Shown one piece after another: positions 52,726-63,542 of a DNA stretch of 64,000 bases. The notes under the pieces were generated by a model. That model was not told where the DNA came from. It worked only from the letters and a program-made list of their open reading frames with translations, and searched no databases. Numbering within the stretch: the stretch's first letter is position 1; the number at the start of each line of letters is the position of its first letter. The DNA is taken from positions 1 to 64,000 of the forward strand of contig NZ_CP100355.1 of assembly GCF_024204665.1 (NCBI RefSeq), given 5' to 3'. Source of the stretch: Natronosalvus rutilus (GTDB taxonomy: Archaea; Halobacteriota; Halobacteria; Halobacteriales; Natrialbaceae). Position numbers and translations under genes: made by a program.

Positions 52726-53121
52726 CTACAACTCGTCCTTGAGGTAGACGCCGAGGTAGCCACCGACTGCGCTCAGGCCGACAGTGTACAGCGCACCGAG
52801 CGTGAGTACGAAAAACCCCATCAGACCGAACGCGACAGGCGCGCCTCTAGCGCCTAATCCGAGGAAGAACAGAACGAAAAACAGACCCATAAACACGAAC
52901 GGGATCAGCATTATGAGCCCCGCGATGGCCCCCACTTTCATCCCGTCCGTCGGCTCGCCGTCCTCGAGATACCCCGCAACCGCGCCACCGAGGAGCGTCG
53001 AGAGCGGAATGAACGTCAGGATGATTCCGGCTGCCGCCCCAATCAATGCGTTAATCAGGGTGCTCGAACCGTCGGTAGCGGGCGTGTCGGCGGGTCTTCT
53101 CGAGGACGTGTCGGCAGTCAT
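52726..53121 (-). CDS. DUF5518-like membrane protein
   Basis: A 131-residue protein with a Ser/Thr-rich cytosolic start followed by about four glycine-rich membrane helices (ALIGAAAGIILTFIPLSTLL, GAVAGYLEDG, IAGLIMLIPFVFMGLFFVLF, GLSAVGGYLGVYLKDEL). GGAVAGYLEDGEPTDGMKVG is the family hallmark I associate with DUF5518, common in haloarchaea. Function unknown. Confidence 0.75.
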   Translation of the reverse strand: MTADTSSRRPADTPATDGSSTLINALIGAAAGIILTFIPLSTLLGGAVAGYLEDGEPTDGMKVGAIAGLIMLIPFVFMGLFFVLFFLGLGARGAPVAFGLMGFFVLTLGALYTVGLSAVGGYLGVYLKDEL

Positions 53122-53205
53122 ACCAGAGGCGTACCGAACCCGCGGTTAAAAGCGTTAGCGTGTGAGCGGCCGGAATCAGCCGAAGCCGTCCCGGCTACCC
53201 GTCCG

Positions 53206-54573
53206 TTAGAGTGATGAGTCGGGTATCGAGCCCTGTTCGACGCTCCTCGAGAATGCGTCGATCCGATCGCCGGACGTCCCACCCCGCTGTTCGGAAACGA
53301 CGAACTGGACCTCGACGACGACCGGTTCGTCCGTGTGCGCTGCGACCCCCTCGTGTATTCGCTCGGACAACGCCGGAATCTGGCCGGGATCGTCTCCGGA
53401 GACGGTGACAACCACCTGGTCGACCGACCGAACGGGGTAGTCGTCGTCGAGCGTTACCTCGACCGAATCGACCTCGAGACCGTCGAATTGCGGTTCCTCG
53501 AGCGCGGCGTCGACCTCGTCGGTCGCGCTCGACCGCAATTCCGTCGTGTGAAAGTCGAGCAGGGTAATACTCACGAGGGGCGCGGCCAGCACGAGCAACG
53601 CGACCCCGAAAACCACCGCGTACGCGTAGGTTGGCCGTCGGGTCGGCGACACCTCGAACAGCCCCTGCGGACGGTAGCCGGCGATCCACAGTGTGGTCAG
53701 CGCGGCGAGATTGATCGAGAGCACGTTGACGGTCACGAGCACGGCGGCACCGAGTGCCGCACCGTACATTCCCCAGGCGACCGTGATCCCGACCGCGGCC
53801 GCCGGTGGGATGAGTGCGGCGGCGATCATCACGCCGACGATGGCCTCCGAAAAGCCCCGCGTGAGGCTCAGAATGCCGGCGACGCCGGCCCCCAGCGCGA
53901 CGGCGAGCGAGAGCAGGTTCGGGGACACCCGCTCTTGCAGTTCGGCGACGACGACGATGTCGACGCCCGCGGGCTCGAGACCGGCGACCCGAGCGAGCGT
54001 CGCGAGGCCGATCGACGCGGCGACGACGATCGCGACGCCGACGACCTGGTAGCGAAATCCCGTCGACGTAAGTTTGTCGTCGCCGGTGACGATACCGACG
54101 TTCGCGGCCAGCGCGGGACCGATCAGCGGTGCGATGACCATCGATCCGACGACGACCGCCGGCGAGTCCGCCAGGAGGCCGGCGGTCGCGACGACGGCAC
54201 TGATGAGCAACATCACCACGTAGATGGAAAACGACGGCGTGAGTTCGTCGGCCCTGGTCCGGAGCACCTGTCTCGACGTTCGCTCTCCTTTCGTGCCGCC
54301 GTGGCTGTACTGGTCCAGCAGGGCGTCGAAACTCCGTGAGATGACGGTCTCGGCGTTGATCACGACGACGCGCGCCTCGTCGTCTATGCCGGCCCGATTC
54401 AATCGGTCGAGGAGCGGTTCGACGGCTCGCGTCGGGAGCGGAAACCGGACGACGGCCGCGTACCCTCGCCCGCTCGTTTCGTCGCCGACGACGTAGTCGA
54501 TTCCCTCGTCCTCGAGGATGTCGAGTACTGCCTGGCGACGGCCCTTCGGAATAGCGATTTCGAGGTACCGCAT
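53206..54573 (-). CDS. DUF389/TIGR00341-family membrane protein
   Basis: A 455-residue protein from ATG 54573. An N-terminal ACT-like domain (MRYLEIAIPKGRRQAVLDIL) precedes a set of membrane helices with the DUF389 core: SPAVVVGSMVIAPLIGPALA and a long helical array (VGVMIAAALIPPAAAVGITV). The C-terminal about 110 residues are soluble with beta strands (VDSVEVTLDDDYPVRSVDQV). The frame stays open to 54744, but that start adds basic, poorly coding sequence. The family is widespread; a transport role is presumed. Confidence 0.86.
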   Translation of the reverse strand: MRYLEIAIPKGRRQAVLDILEDEGIDYVVGDETSGRGYAAVVRFPLPTRAVEPLLDRLNRAGIDDEARVVVINAETVISRSFDALLDQYSHGGTKGERTSRQVLRTRADELTPSFSIYVVMLLISAVVATAGLLADSPAVVVGSMVIAPLIGPALAANVGIVTGDDKLTSTGFRYQVVGVAIVVAASIGLATLARVAGLEPAGVDIVVVAELQERVSPNLLSLAVALGAGVAGILSLTRGFSEAIVGVMIAAALIPPAAAVGITVAWGMYGAALGAAVLVTVNVLSINLAALTTLWIAGYRPQGLFEVSPTRRPTYAYAVVFGVALLVLAAPLVSITLLDFHTTELRSSATDEVDAALEEPQFDGLEVDSVEVTLDDDYPVRSVDQVVVTVSGDDPGQIPALSERIHEGVAAHTDEPVVVEVQFVVSEQRGGTSGDRIDAFSRSVEQGSIPDSSL

Positions 54574-54902
54574 GGAGACTTCGACCACGGACAGCGACGT
54601 ATAGGCCGCAGGGTCAAGACGGACAGGGCAGCCGGCGGGTAAGCGGTGGGTTGGGCCGTCTCGAGGGGTGACGAAGCGGGGAATTGGGATCTTCAGGGTA
54701 TAACTCGAGGTACTCACAAAATCTGGCGAACTCGGTTTGAGCACACTCCCGGGTTTGCGACGTTCGACAGGCCACGAGTAATCAACGGAGCGAGACGGGA
54801 TTCAAACCACGCCTGAGAACCTGCTCACTCCGTTCGCAGAACCTCAGTTTGATTCGAATCCTGCTGTGCCGTTTTCACTGCTCGCTGACGCTCGCAGGAA
54901 AA
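54574..54902. repeat. Intergenic region with copy of the tRNA-Arg 3' end
   Basis: No gene is seen. GCGAGACGGGATTCAAACC at 54790-54808 repeats the tRNA-Arg 3' part GCGAGACGGGATTCGAACC at 54906-54924, with one mismatch (18 of 19). Such duplicates arise when an element integrates into a tRNA gene, but nothing else of an element remains in the 97 bases between them. Confidence 0.5.
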
Positions 54903-54975
54903 CGGGCGAGACGGGATTCGAACCCGCGATCAGAAGGTTAGGAACCTCCTGCCCTCTCCGCTAGGCCACTCGCCC
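54903..54975 (-). tRNA. trnR: tRNA-Arg (CCU)
   Basis: On the minus strand the acceptor GGGCGAG pairs with CTCGCCC, discriminator G. The anticodon loop TTCCTAA gives anticodon CCT, with stem GGAGG/CCTTC (one G-U). T loop TTCGAAT. No intron. Confidence 0.93.
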
Positions 54976-54986
54976 CGAGAAAAATG

Positions 54987-55289
54987 TTAGTTGGCTTCCG
55001 TTTCCGTCTGGGTTTCGGTTTCCGTCTCCTCGTCTTCAGCCGTGACGGGCTCCGTGTCAACGAACTCCTCTTCCTCGTCGTCGTAGTTCCCCGTCTCGCG
55101 CATCTCCTCGAGTTCTTTCTCGACCTTTTCCTGACCCTTCTTGAACTCCCCCATGGCCTCTCCGGTCGACCGTGCCAGTTTGGGGATCTTGTTCGCCCCA
55201 AAGAGCAAAATGGCGATGAAGAGGATGATCAGGAGTTCTGGACCCCCGGGGACGCCGGGGATGACAAGCGGTGCGATTTCGGCTACCAT
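54987..55289 (-). CDS. tatA: Twin-arginine translocase subunit TatA
   Basis: A 100-residue protein: short periplasmic-side start, one membrane helix (GPELLIILFIAILLFG), the conserved FG hinge, then the amphipathic helix ANKIPKLARSTGEAMGEFKK, and an acidic, Thr/Glu-rich tail. This is a TatA/TatB-type protein. Haloarchaea send most secreted proteins through Tat, including the halocyanin and the amylase relic in this window. ATG 55289 is chosen over an upstream ATG at 55316. Confidence 0.93.
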   Translation of the reverse strand: MVAEIAPLVIPGVPGGPELLIILFIAILLFGANKIPKLARSTGEAMGEFKKGQEKVEKELEEMRETGNYDDEEEEFVDTEPVTAEDEETETETQTETEAN

Positions 55290-55637
55290 CTCTGTCCGCA
55301 GATTACCCGCTGGCAATTATAACCTTTTTGGACCGGCAAGTGAAGCCACAGGAAGCCACAGAAGGGGTCGAGAGGCGCTGTACGCCCAGTTCAGCGAGCA
55401 CAGATGGGACATCTCCACCATTGACTCGCCCGTAGTTGGTATGACCGGTTAATTCCGTCACCTCGGCTCCAGCGACGACCGTCGGTCAGGCCGAACGATT
55501 CTCACCATCGAGACCACCTCTGTGGGAGCGACATGATGCACCGCCGCCGGGACGTCCGTGAGTCAGCGACGACCACGAGTCGACCCGTACACGCCGCTGG
55601 CGGAGGGCTTTTTTGCTTGCCCGACGACGGCTAGGCT
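55290..55637. other. Intergenic region between tatA and HD gene
   Basis: No gene is seen in 348 bases. AT-rich stretches at about 55315-55330 (TTATAACCTTTTTGG) serve the divergent tatA promoter. GGCTTTTTTGC at about 55607-55617 probably precedes the HD gene. Confidence 0.4.
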
Positions 55638-56459
55638 ATGAGCGACAGCGAACGCGTCGAGAGCCCCTCCGCCGGCCGCGTCTACGAGCCCGACGCAGAC
55701 CACCACTTTCCCGACGAGAAACTGCACGCGGTACTCGAGTTCGTCGAGTCCGACGAGGAGATCCAGACCTACCTCGAGGCCCAGAACGTCAACGCAGTCG
55801 ATCGCAAGCGGTACAACGACCACGGGACGAAACACATCGAGATCGTTCGCCACCGGGCGCTCTGTCTCTACGACCTGCTGAAAGCGGGCGACGTCGACTT
55901 CAACGGGGCCAGACAGCAGGGCCTCGAGGAGGCCGACGAAGCGGTGATCATCGCGCTGGCAGCCACGCTCCACGACGTCGGTCACATCGTCCACCGCGAT
56001 CAGCACGCTTACTACTCGATCCCGCTGGCCGCCGACATTCTCGATCGGATCCTGCCGGAGTTCTACGACGTTGCCGACCGCGTCCGCGTGAAGGGCGAGG
56101 TCCTGCACGCGATTCTCTGTCACCACACGGCCGAAAAGCCCCTGACGACCGAGGCTGGCGTCATCCGGGTTTCGGACGCGCTCGACATGGAACGCGGGCG
56201 CTCGCGGATCCCGTACGAACAGGGTGGCCGCGGGATCAACACGCTCTCGAGTCAGGCGATCAGCCGCGTCTCGCTTCACGAGGGCGAATCCAGCCCCGTG
56301 ATGGTCGAGATCGCGATGACCAACGCCGCCGGCGTCTACCAGGTCGACAACCTGCTGAAGGCCAAGCTCAAGGGATCGGGCCTCGAGGACGATATTCGAA
56401 TCGTCGCCGTCAACACGAACGAGAACCGCGAACAGCTGGTCGAACGTATCGAACTGTGA
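55638..56459 (+). CDS. HD-domain metal-dependent phosphohydrolase
   Basis: A 273-residue protein with the HD motif in ATLHDVGHIVHR and upstream His in HIEIVRHRALCLYDL. Further metal residues are LHAILCHHTAEKP and VIRVSDALDMERGRSR. The C-terminal region MVEIAMTNAAGVYQVDNLL is a beta domain unique to this archaeal HD group. Such enzymes hydrolyse nucleotides or cyclic nucleotides. Substrate unknown. Confidence 0.87.
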   Translation: MSDSERVESPSAGRVYEPDADHHFPDEKLHAVLEFVESDEEIQTYLEAQNVNAVDRKRYNDHGTKHIEIVRHRALCLYDLLKAGDVDFNGARQQGLEEADEAVIIALAATLHDVGHIVHRDQHAYYSIPLAADILDRILPEFYDVADRVRVKGEVLHAILCHHTAEKPLTTEAGVIRVSDALDMERGRSRIPYEQGGRGINTLSSQAISRVSLHEGESSPVMVEIAMTNAAGVYQVDNLLKAKLKGSGLEDDIRIVAVNTNENREQLVERIEL

Positions 56460-56716
56460 GACGGCCCGCTGCGAGGCGGGATAGCCCGGAAACGTACTGA
56501 TCGTCCAGGGTGTCGTTTCGCGGGAGTTGCTCGAGGCCTCGAACGCTCGTCACCGCTGACGGGGCCGATCGGTCGGTCCTCGAGACTTGTTGTCCTGTAC
56601 CTAGCCGGGTACACGGGAGCCCTGTTTTCGACTGACGAGTTGGTGGCCTCCCCGTCCAGTATCGGCGGTCGTCGAGGTGATACGACGGCGTTTAATTGCT
56701 CCGAGAACAGGAACCT

Positions 56717-56941
56717 TCAGCAGACGCGATATCGACCGTCGAGGCGTTCGACGTGGCCGCGCTCCCTGAGCGTTCCGAGGATCGAGAGCGCGGCGCCTTT
56801 CTCGACGTCGAGTTCTGTACAGAGGTCGTCGACGGACGTTCCCTCCCAGACGGCGAGCGAGAGGTAGATGAGTTTCGCCTGTGCCGATTCGATATCCGGT
56901 GGGACCGCCACCAGGGGCTGCTGTCGAACGTCGGTTTGCAT
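56717..56941 (-). CDS. Small winged-helix protein
   Basis: A 74-residue winged-helix (MarR/TrmB-like): QAKLIYLSLAVWEGTSVDDL, then CTELDVEKGAALSILGTLRERGHVERLDGRYRV as recognition helix and wing. It consists of the DNA-binding domain alone. It is divergent from the XapX gene, and AT-rich ATATTAAAACC between them (56967-56977) could serve either. Confidence 0.75.
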   Translation of the reverse strand: MQTDVRQQPLVAVPPDIESAQAKLIYLSLAVWEGTSVDDLCTELDVEKGAALSILGTLRERGHVERLDGRYRVC

Positions 56942-57049
56942 ACTACAGGCTCGAGTGTTCGACGATATTAAAACCTCGTGTCGACAATTGACGAAACTTT
57001 CCGGAACGGACTCAGAGCCCTTTTTGGTACCGCCGACCCGGTGTTCGGT

Positions 57050-57244
57050 ATGACAGTCAAGCTCATCGCGCTGGGGCTGCTGACGGGATTCCTGACCGGA
57101 GCGTTCTTCGCGCTGGTCGACGTGCCGATTCCGGCCCCGCCCGAACTCCCCGGGCTACTGGGCATCGTGGGAATCTACCTCGGCTACAAGTTCGTGGAGA
57201 CGGCCGGACTCGGCGCAACTGTGCTCGAAACGCTCGGATTGTAA
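57050..57244 (+). CDS. XapX-domain membrane microprotein
   Basis: A 64-residue protein with two membrane helices: KLIALGLLTGFLTGAFFALV and LLGIVGIYLGYKFVETAGLG, joined by the proline-rich DVPIPAPPELPG. This is the XapX family pattern. In bacteria some members sit near xanthosine transport genes, but there is no proof of function. ATG 57050 is preferred; the frame is open from 56978. Confidence 0.85.
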   Translation: MTVKLIALGLLTGFLTGAFFALVDVPIPAPPELPGLLGIVGIYLGYKFVETAGLGATVLETLGL

Positions 57245-57370
57245 GCGCGACAGAGTTCGAGTCCGTGCTCGCACCGACACGTGACGGTGGGTCCGGATGC
57301 TGTCGGACGCCTCGTCACCGAGCGCGAGCGGAGCGGACGCAGTTCTAGGGAGTGATCGACGTCCGGCCCG

Positions 57371-58675
57371 CTACGGCGCCGCCTCGAGTCCCGACGCGAT
57401 TTCGGCCGCGCGGGCACGAAGCCGTTCGGCGTCGATACCGACCGCCTCCCCGTCTCGCAACCGGACCTCCCCGTCGACCATCGTGAACGTCACGTCGTCG
57501 CCGTGGGCGGCGAACACGAGGTGCGAGAGCACGTCGTGAATCGGCGTTGCCCGCGTCAGATCCGTCCGCAGGCCGATTATGTCTGCTTTCCACCCCTCGC
57601 GAAGTTTGCCGACGCGGTCGAACCCCGCGGCCGTCGCGCCGTTCACTGTCGCCATCTCGAAGACCGTCTCCGCGGGGAGTGCCCGTGGCTCGAGGGCCTC
57701 GACCTTCTGGAGCAGGGACGCCTGTCGCATCTCGGTGAACGGATCGAGCGTGTTGTTACACGGCGGCCCGTCGTTGCCCAGCGCGACGTTGATCCCGCGC
57801 TCGAGGTAGTCGACGATGGGCGCGATGCCGCTCGCCAGCTTCATGTTCGACGACGGGCAGTAGGTGACGTTGGTCCCCGTCTCGGCCAGCACCTCGCGTT
57901 CGGAGTCGTCGGTCCAGACGCAGTGGGCCAGGACAACGTCCTCGCCGGTGAGGCCGACCTCGTCCAGCCAGTGGACGTTTCGCAATCCGGTCCGCTCCTC
58001 GACCGCGGCGATTTCGCCCCGGTTCTCGCTCGCGTGGGTGTGGATGCGAACGCCGTCGTAGCTGTCGGCCAGTCGCCTCGCCCCCCGCAGGCACTCCTCG
58101 GTGCAGCTGACGGCGAATCGGGGGGTGACCGCGTACTGGATTCGACCGTCGTCGACACCGTGGTAGCGCCTGATGAGGCGTTCGCTCTCGGCCAGCGCCT
58201 CGTCAGTGTCCTCGAGCAGGCCGGACGGGGACTCGGTATCCATCATGACCTTGCCGAGACGCGCTCGGATGCCCATGTCGCGTGCGGCCTCGAAGGCCTC
58301 CTCGGCGTGACGGACCGAGAGGTGATCGATGCAGGTCGTCGTCCCGCTCTCGATCAGTTCGAGGTAGCCGAGTTCGGCGGCGACGCGCATCGCCTCCGGG
58401 TCCAGTTCGGCTTCCATGGGGAGCACGTACTCGAAGAGCCACTCCAGCAGTTCCGTGTCGTCCGCGATGCCGCGGCCGAGGCTCTGGACGGAGTGGACGT
58501 GCGCACCGACGGTCCCCGGAGCCACGATGTCACAGGCGTGGCGCTCGTGGTCGGGGTACAGTTCGAGACACTCAGTTCGAGGGCCGACGGAGACGATTCG
58601 GTCGCCCTCGACGACGACGGCTCCGTCCTGGATTACCGTCTCGGCGTCGATGACGACCGTTCCCGCGATCAACAT
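57371..58675 (-). CDS. Amidohydrolase (nucleoside/SAH deaminase-like)
   Basis: A 434-residue zinc amidohydrolase of the ATZ/TRZ family, to which MTA/SAH deaminases belong. The first metal motif appears as VAPGTVGAHVHSVQSLGRG (H-x-H). Next come HTHASENRGE, LAHCVWTDD, and the Asp in LGNDGPPCNN. It probably deaminates a nucleoside or a related purine. The start ATG 58675 fits MLIAGTVVIDAETV; the frame is open to 58957 without coding look. Confidence 0.88.
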   Translation of the reverse strand: MLIAGTVVIDAETVIQDGAVVVEGDRIVSVGPRTECLELYPDHERHACDIVAPGTVGAHVHSVQSLGRGIADDTELLEWLFEYVLPMEAELDPEAMRVAAELGYLELIESGTTTCIDHLSVRHAEEAFEAARDMGIRARLGKVMMDTESPSGLLEDTDEALAESERLIRRYHGVDDGRIQYAVTPRFAVSCTEECLRGARRLADSYDGVRIHTHASENRGEIAAVEERTGLRNVHWLDEVGLTGEDVVLAHCVWTDDSEREVLAETGTNVTYCPSSNMKLASGIAPIVDYLERGINVALGNDGPPCNNTLDPFTEMRQASLLQKVEALEPRALPAETVFEMATVNGATAAGFDRVGKLREGWKADIIGLRTDLTRATPIHDVLSHLVFAAHGDDVTFTMVDGEVRLRDGEAVGIDAERLRARAAEIASGLEAAP

Positions 58676-59112
58676 ACCGACACCGGGTAGCGTCGCCGCC
58701 GCCTTAGCTATGGCGTTCTCTCTCGAGGAGCGGCGATAGCGCCTGGGGTGGGCAAAGGTGACGTCGGCGAGGAGTACGCGAATTGCGACGAAAGGTGACC
58801 CGTCTCGAGGGACTCTCGAATCATTCGACCCGAAAACTTTGGCACAGTCGGAAAAGCCTGACTGCTCGAAGAATTTCTGTGCCCCAAGTATCGTTGAATT
58901 TCTCGAATAGTGATAGGATTTAGCGACTGTGCTGAATACAGAGCGCGATTGGGACACAGACTGCAGATTTCTATTTAGAGGTGCTGGTTATTCAGTCCAG
59001 ACAAAGTACTGTGACAGGTAACTAACATTCACCCATATTGGTGACTTTTGTAACGATTCCTAATAGAGTAGGGTCTCGACTTTTAGATACAGAACACCAT
59101 CAACGAATCAAC
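58676..59112. other. AT-rich intergenic region, possible IS remnant
   Basis: No gene is seen in 437 bases. From about 58840 the base composition drops to AT-rich. GTGCTGAATACAGAGCGCG (near 58929-58947) and GGTTATTCAGTCCAGAC (near 58986-59002) contain the inverted pair CTGAATA/TATTCAG. This wording recalls end sequences of haloarchaeal IS elements, but I cannot name the family. Confidence 0.35.
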
Positions 59113-59448
59113 ATGAATACGCAGGATGTCCACGAGATCCTGGCTAATGTTGATCGGCGCCACATCCTCAACGAACTTTTCAAAAACGATGGAATTACCA
59201 CAATTTCTGATCTCGCTAGACGACTAGCCGACCACTCGGAGACTCGCGTAGAAACCAACAGGGCGCTCGAAAACGCAAAAATCAGATTAGTGCATAACCA
59301 CCTACCACGGCTGGAAGATTACGGAATAATCGAGTACGATAGCAGAAGTGGAGATGTAGTACTTACCGCCTCTGAGGCGAGAAAGTCTCTACTTGAAAGT
59401 GCAGAGGAGCTAGAAGCCATGACTCCTGAAACAGCGGAACCTTTCTGA
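59113..59448 (+). CDS. Winged-helix protein (DUF7344-like)
   Basis: A 111-residue protein from ATG 59113 (MNTQDVHEILANVDRRHILN). The winged helix includes TTISDLARRLADHSETR and VHNHLPRLEDYGIIEYDSRS. I associate this layout with DUF7344-type haloarchaeal regulators. The local composition is more AT-rich than the neighbours, pointing to transfer. The frame is open upstream to 59038. Confidence 0.72.
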   Translation: MNTQDVHEILANVDRRHILNELFKNDGITTISDLARRLADHSETRVETNRALENAKIRLVHNHLPRLEDYGIIEYDSRSGDVVLTASEARKSLLESAEELEAMTPETAEPF

Positions 59449-59592
59449 CCGATATTTCAGTGGCGGATAATCCCATCCTGAGGGAGGGAAATAAACACAG
59501 TCGCCATGTTCTATCCACCCTCTATATTACACAGCGCGAACCTTGTAATCCATATCGTGCTGAAACCGTCAGTAATGACACCAGTTTCGTTT

Positions 59593-59763
59593 TCAGTCCC
59601 CTGTCAGTTCATCCATACACTTGGTGCAAACTTTCAGATCACCCTCCCCGGCAAAATCTTCTTCGCCGTAATCGATTGAGTCGATTAGTTCTTTCGTGAT
59701 AACATCTGGCGAGATGTTTTGAAGATCATCCACATTACGGCCGCATCGAGCACATTTGATCAT
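59593..59763 (-). CDS. Small zinc-ribbon protein, 56 aa
   Basis: A 56-residue protein from ATG 59763 (MIKCARCGRNVDD) with two CxxC pairs, CARC and CTKC, that can bind one zinc. The middle is acidic (DSIDYGEEDFAGEG). It is AT-richer than average and converges with the DUF7344-like gene. Possibly a regulatory or viral-type microprotein; no function can be assigned. Confidence 0.6.
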   Translation of the reverse strand: MIKCARCGRNVDDLQNISPDVITKELIDSIDYGEEDFAGEGDLKVCTKCMDELTGD

Positions 59764-59784
59764 GGGGTACATTAACAAGGTCAC

Positions 59785-61069
59785 AGCCTATTATTGTTGG
59801 CCACGAATCCTACCGTTAACGCTGTACCCTATCGTTACCCGTCTGCTGAACTCATTCTCTGTATGCAGCAGACAACTCTTGTTATCTACTGAGGATTACA
59901 ACAAAACGTACTAATCGCGTTTCAGATACCTCATAATCGGGTTCTCTGTCCGGAAGAGTAGGTATGGTCTCTGTTTCGAGGGCCGATTATGAAGATAGTC
60001 TAGGAACGGTTGCACGATGAGGATCTTCCTCGAGAGCATGAGTTGTGTCCCAATCGTCGAGTAGGAGGCTTCTCGAGGGGATTAGGATACTTTCGCGTGT
60101 GTCTCGATGATTTCCGAGACTGATGGGCGAGCGAGATCAGTTTCGTAATCGGTACTCGCTGCGTAGATGCACGTCTCGAGGCGTCAAACGTGCATAACCG
60201 GTTCGAGACGAGCTCTATGGTATGTTTCCCTTCTCGAAAAGTGTCTCAACCTGTTCGGAATTTCGAGCGTCGTCTGGTACCCCTAAACCGATAGCAGGGA
60301 ACCGATTATGAGCTTTTGAATCGGGTCCTGGACGGACCTACGCTCGACTCGAGTGGGTGAGTGAGATCCCTGTATAGAAGGCTCTAAACCAGCGAATCCG
60401 ATTTTGTGAGATTGGGGTGAGGCTCTCTTCGTAGCATTTCTCTTCCTAGTTACCGCCAACCCGGAAAACGCAAGACTGAAACCGATTATGAACTTTTGAG
60501 AGCGTAATTTCCCCCTCTTTTCGGGCCACTCTCTTTGTCCTGCTCACGCCTAGGTCCATCCTGGACGCCATCTCGAGCGATAATCGCCCTACTCCATGAT
60601 TACTTCCTAGATTCGTCTATAGACCACCTCCACACACATCTTCCGGACAGCTGTCGTGGTTATGACCATCGAGTGTTCTGGCCCATACGATCATAGAAGC
60701 GCTCATCCCTCTGTGAATTCCTCCATTCGCACCTGGCCGACAGCGACCCGAACCCCGCCGACGCACTGGCGACGGTGGGAGCCGATATCGCGGCCCTCGG
60801 ACCGTGATAGAAGTGCTACGTCATCTACCAGTCGAATCTCCGGCTTCGGTCAACAACCCCGACCTCAAGGGTCGGGGTATCTGCCTCAACCGCTGATGAA
60901 CTCCGCAGAAGTCCGTACAAACCACGCGCTGCTTACCGCTATTCGACGGACAGATCTTCTCAAATACTGAGGAGTTCAGCAAGGTCGTCCCGCACTGTTC
61001 ACGCCGGCAAGGGCGCCGTGTGTCGTCGAGACGGCCTATACGACTACCGACCCGAACCCGCAGCTGTGA
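59785..61069. other. 1.3 kb without convincing genes; dispersed motif and one IS-type hairpin
   Basis: CCGATTATGA occurs near 59983, 60302 and 60482, and once inverted at 59931-59940. The copies at 60301 and 60481 share ACCGATTATGA(A/G)CTTTTGA and lie exactly 180 bases apart. At 60857-60877 a perfect hairpin CCCCGACC-TCAAG-GGTCGGGG resembles TnpB-element right ends. Short frames in this stretch do not look coding. The region is AT-richer than the window average. Confidence 0.45.
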
Positions 61070-63289
<2,220 letters not shown>

Positions 63290-63542
63290 CTAAACCGATA
63301 ACGAAGTCTTCGCTGCAGCCAAAGCAATATTTCGAATTTGCAAATCCGCCCGTCGGCGATGGATCCGCGCTGGACGTCCACTACGGCCATCGAGACACGT
63401 TAGTAATCCCGGTTTACCAGACCCGGTCGTGTCTTAGCTGATCCAGTAAGGAAGAATTGTATCCCAACCGCGCCCAAGAGTCGGCAACGCCGAACGAGAC
63501 GGGAGCGCTTTTGATGGTGCCCCGAGGAGAATCACCGACGTG

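Noticed and set aside
57050-57244. Longer start of the XapX gene at 56978
   Set aside because: The additional 24 residues lack hydrophobicity and the family starts at the ATG at 57050.
60656-60970. 104-codon frame in the gene-poor island
   Set aside because: Low acidic content and it contains the IS-type hairpin; no sign of protein selection.
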